A stretch of DNA of 47,977 nt from Candidatus Obscuribacterales bacterium. GTDB taxonomy: Bacteria > Cyanobacteriota > Vampirovibrionia > Obscuribacterales > Obscuribacteraceae. The translations under genes were made by a program, and so were the position numbers. The stretch covers positions 1 through 47,977 of the forward strand of contig JAIEPM010000106.1 of the NCBI GenBank assembly GCA_019748395.1, written 5' to 3'. The notes below the pieces were generated by a model. The model saw only the letters and a program-made list of their open reading frames with translations, was not told the DNA's origin and did not search any database. Below, piece by piece: positions 45,840-47,977 of the stretch (positions are counted from its first letter, which is position 1; every line of letters begins with the position of its first letter).

Positions 45840-47690
45840 TCAAGATGCAGCCGAAGCAGTTTCTGTCTTCACGGTTTTAGCCGGTTCTTGCGGCGCCTTC
45901 ATCTTTGGAATCATGACGATACAAGCAACTGTCGTGACTGCTCCAAGTACCATCCAGATCCAGTCGATTTCAGGAACGGTAAGCGGATAGAAAGCTCCCG
46001 AAACAGACTTCTCGGTACCTGGTGTCATGCGGTTGCAGAAAGTAATGTAGTCTGCGCACCAGCGGTTGCTCACCATATAGTCCAGGGTGTTCACATAAGG
46101 CACCGGAGTTGGTACTCCGGCTTTATCGACAACCATGAAGCTCGGGATAGCATTGAAGAGGGGATCCAGCCAGCCACCGGCATTCGGATTGTTGGCGATT
46201 GCATAAATCGCTTCAATATTCTCTTTGCCCGGATAATCTTTCAGATGATGCAGGCTCTGATAATCCCAGTAGTTAGGATTGAAATTGGCTTTGTTGGCCG
46301 GGTCGCTATTGCTTGCCAGTGCCACCAGTTTCTCGACTTCATCGCCTTTGGCTACGCTGCCGAGCATCTTGCAAAGTCCATAAGTCCAGCCCTGGGTTAA
46401 CGGTCCGAAGAACATTTCGGTGATCGCCATGTAGTAATAGACTACGGCCCAGAAGGTCTGAATTGCAGCCAGCACACCCATGGCGATACAGCCCTTGACG
46501 GCAACGGCTTTTTCTTGAACCGTTTTGAAAGACTTCGTATAAACGAAGAGCTGCATGAGGATACCGACATCGATAAGACCCCAGAGGAATGAGCGCCAGT
46601 AGGGCGGGTCATAGTGAATGTTGGCGATGTTGACGATGATCAGGACCGAGAAAACGATCCAGCATACAAAGCCCATAAGCGCAACATAGAAGATGAACGG
46701 ACGTTTGTGAATATCCTTTTCTGCGCCTGTTGCCCAGACATCGATGAATGGCAGCAGAATTACTGAAATCGGAATGACCATCGTGATTTCGGTAGCGACA
46801 ACGGGCTCCAGATATTTGTACATCTGGTATAGACCGAGGAAGTACCAGTCGGAAAGGATCGGCAGCGGTGTGACGTCCGGATTGGAACGGTGACCAAGTG
46901 CTGCAGGCATGATAATCGCCACAATCACGAGCATCATGGTCACGATAATACGCTTGGTCCAGTTAAACGGAATGCGCTTGAAGCCTGTTCTATAGAAATA
47001 TAGTTCCACCAGAATAAGCGGAATGGCTGAAAACGCCATGTGAATCGAGAAAAAGCGGGTGATCGTTTCCTGAGTGATAGCACCACCGGCGCCCAGCAAG
47101 AATTCTGCAGTGTTCCAACCAAGGTGCAGGGACTTGACCAGCGGCAGGTAATAGTCACCCATGACCGGGAACTGGTCCATGTAGGTCGGGAATGTTGCGA
47201 ATACCTTTGTAGCCCAAAATGCGCGCTGGTTCCAGATCAACAGATAACCGGTCAGACCGGAGTACATTGAAAGCAAAAGGGTCACAAGTGCAATTGCAAT
47301 GTTGAATTCTTTGCCCGGCTTATAGTCGGCGCAAATAAACATGCGGAAAAGACGCATCGTGGCGGCGATAATCATCGCGTCCGCCCCGTATTTATGCACA
47401 CCTCTCCAGATATTGCCGAAAAGAATTTCGTGCTGAATATGCAGAATCGAATCAAAGGCTGCCGGTTTTGTCGGCACGTACCACATGATCAAAACGCAAC
47501 CCGAAAGAATAACAAGAAACCAAACCAGGTAGAAAATTCCACCCAACGAATAGAAAGGATTGGTTTTCGCCTCCTGGTGGTGGTGCTCGTCGAATATGTC
47601 GATATTATTCAAACGAGTCTGCAGCCAGTCACCGGCTTTAGTAAGTGCTCCGGCTAAGCTGGAGCTTTTGGCATCTGCTGTACTAGGCAA
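45840..47690 (-). CDS. Cytochrome b-like protein (616 aa) with long C-terminal extension; heme b_H ligands missing
   Basis: 'GNIWRGVHKYGADAMIIAATMRLFRMF', 'GLTGYLLIWNQRAFWATKV', 'ITRFFSIHMAFSAIPLILVELYFYR', 'PLPILSDWYFLGLYQM'. Confidence 0.9.
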   Translation of the reverse strand: MPSTADAKSSSLAGALTKAGDWLQTRLNNIDIFDEHHHQEAKTNPFYSLGGIFYLVWFLVILSGCVLIMWYVPTKPAAFDSILHIQHEILFGNIWRGVHKYGADAMIIAATMRLFRMFICADYKPGKEFNIAIALVTLLLSMYSGLTGYLLIWNQRAFWATKVFATFPTYMDQFPVMGDYYLPLVKSLHLGWNTAEFLLGAGGAITQETITRFFSIHMAFSAIPLILVELYFYRTGFKRIPFNWTKRIIVTMMLVIVAIIMPAALGHRSNPDVTPLPILSDWYFLGLYQMYKYLEPVVATEITMVIPISVILLPFIDVWATGAEKDIHKRPFIFYVALMGFVCWIVFSVLIIVNIANIHYDPPYWRSFLWGLIDVGILMQLFVYTKSFKTVQEKAVAVKGCIAMGVLAAIQTFWAVVYYYMAITEMFFGPLTQGWTYGLCKMLGSVAKGDEVEKLVALASNSDPANKANFNPNYWDYQSLHHLKDYPGKENIEAIYAIANNPNAGGWLDPLFNAIPSFMVVDKAGVPTPVPYVNTLDYMVSNRWCADYITFCNRMTPGTEKSVSGAFYPLTVPEIDWIWMVLGAVTTVACIVMIPKMKAPQEPAKTVKTETASAAS

Positions 47691-47977
47691 TTCCCCCGGC
47701 CTCCAGTGAAACGATACTGATTTTTTCTCCGTCTGTTTTCACAGTAAATTGTCTTGGAGGACGCGGAGCTGGTCCGGAAACCACCTTGCCTCCTTGAGCA
47801 ATGTCGTAAACGCTTAAGTGACACGGACAGGCAAAAACCGGTCCGTTTGGTTTGAAGTTATAGCCCTTGAGACACTCTTCAGGATCTTTGACGAAATTGA
47901 AGATGCAACCAAGGTGCGGACAAATACGGCTGTAAGCCACAACTTCGCCGGTGGGCAGCTTAACTGCAAATCCAGGA
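47683..47977 (-). CDS. Rieske [2Fe-2S] protein, 5' end truncated by window edge
   Basis: 'CPHLGC' and 'CPCHLSVYD'; frame stays open (PGFAVKLPTGEVVAYSRICPHLGC) to the window end. Confidence 0.9.
   Translation of the reverse strand, partial: PGFAVKLPTGEVVAYSRICPHLGCIFNFVKDPEECLKGYNFKPNGPVFACPCHLSVYDIAQGGKVVSGPAPRPPRQFTVKTDGEKISIVSLEAGGIA

Noticed and set aside
1-47977. tRNA, rRNA, CRISPR arrays, phage or IS elements
   Set aside because: Looked for characteristic sequences and regular repeats by eye; none found. A tRNAscan/Rfam run would be needed to exclude them formally.

Overview
The 48 kb window is gene-dense and comes from a diderm (LPS-type outer membrane) bacterium. Evidence for this is lpxB, an MsbA-like ABC exporter and two TonB-like proteins. 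The combination resembles deep-branching cyanobacterial relatives (Vampirovibrionia/Obscuribacterales-like), but that placement is inference only. No rRNA, tRNA, CRISPR array or transposase was seen. Main modules, left to right: (i) an SRPBCC/ArsR operon, a rhodanese and a pentapeptide-repeat protein; (ii) about 11.5 kb with two type IV pilin/pseudopilin cassettes (PilV/I-like, PilW/J-like, PilX/K-like) plus an orphan third PilX-like gene that is a close protein paralog of the first, surrounding a 1148-aa MFS/spermidine-synthase/TPR fusion; (iii) housekeeping and signalling genes (acyl-CoA synthetase, cutA, ruvX, sixA, GGDEF+DUF4388, two TonB-like proteins, secG, menG/ubiE, lpxB, ABC exporter, Hsp70-like, Ser/Thr kinase with TPRs, hisS); (iv) several uncharacterised secreted or large proteins and a pair of duplicated YbjQ-like proteins; (v) a right-edge operon encoding an unusual Rieske/cytochrome b complex. 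The right-edge operon is the best candidate for an undescribed system. It contains a Rieske protein, a 616-aa cytochrome b that has lost both heme b_H histidines, two orphan membrane proteins, a second cytochrome b with all four heme histidines fused to a 2x[4Fe-4S] ferredoxin domain, an MvhD-like Fe-S protein, and a 40-aa single-TM ORF missing from the supplied ORF track.
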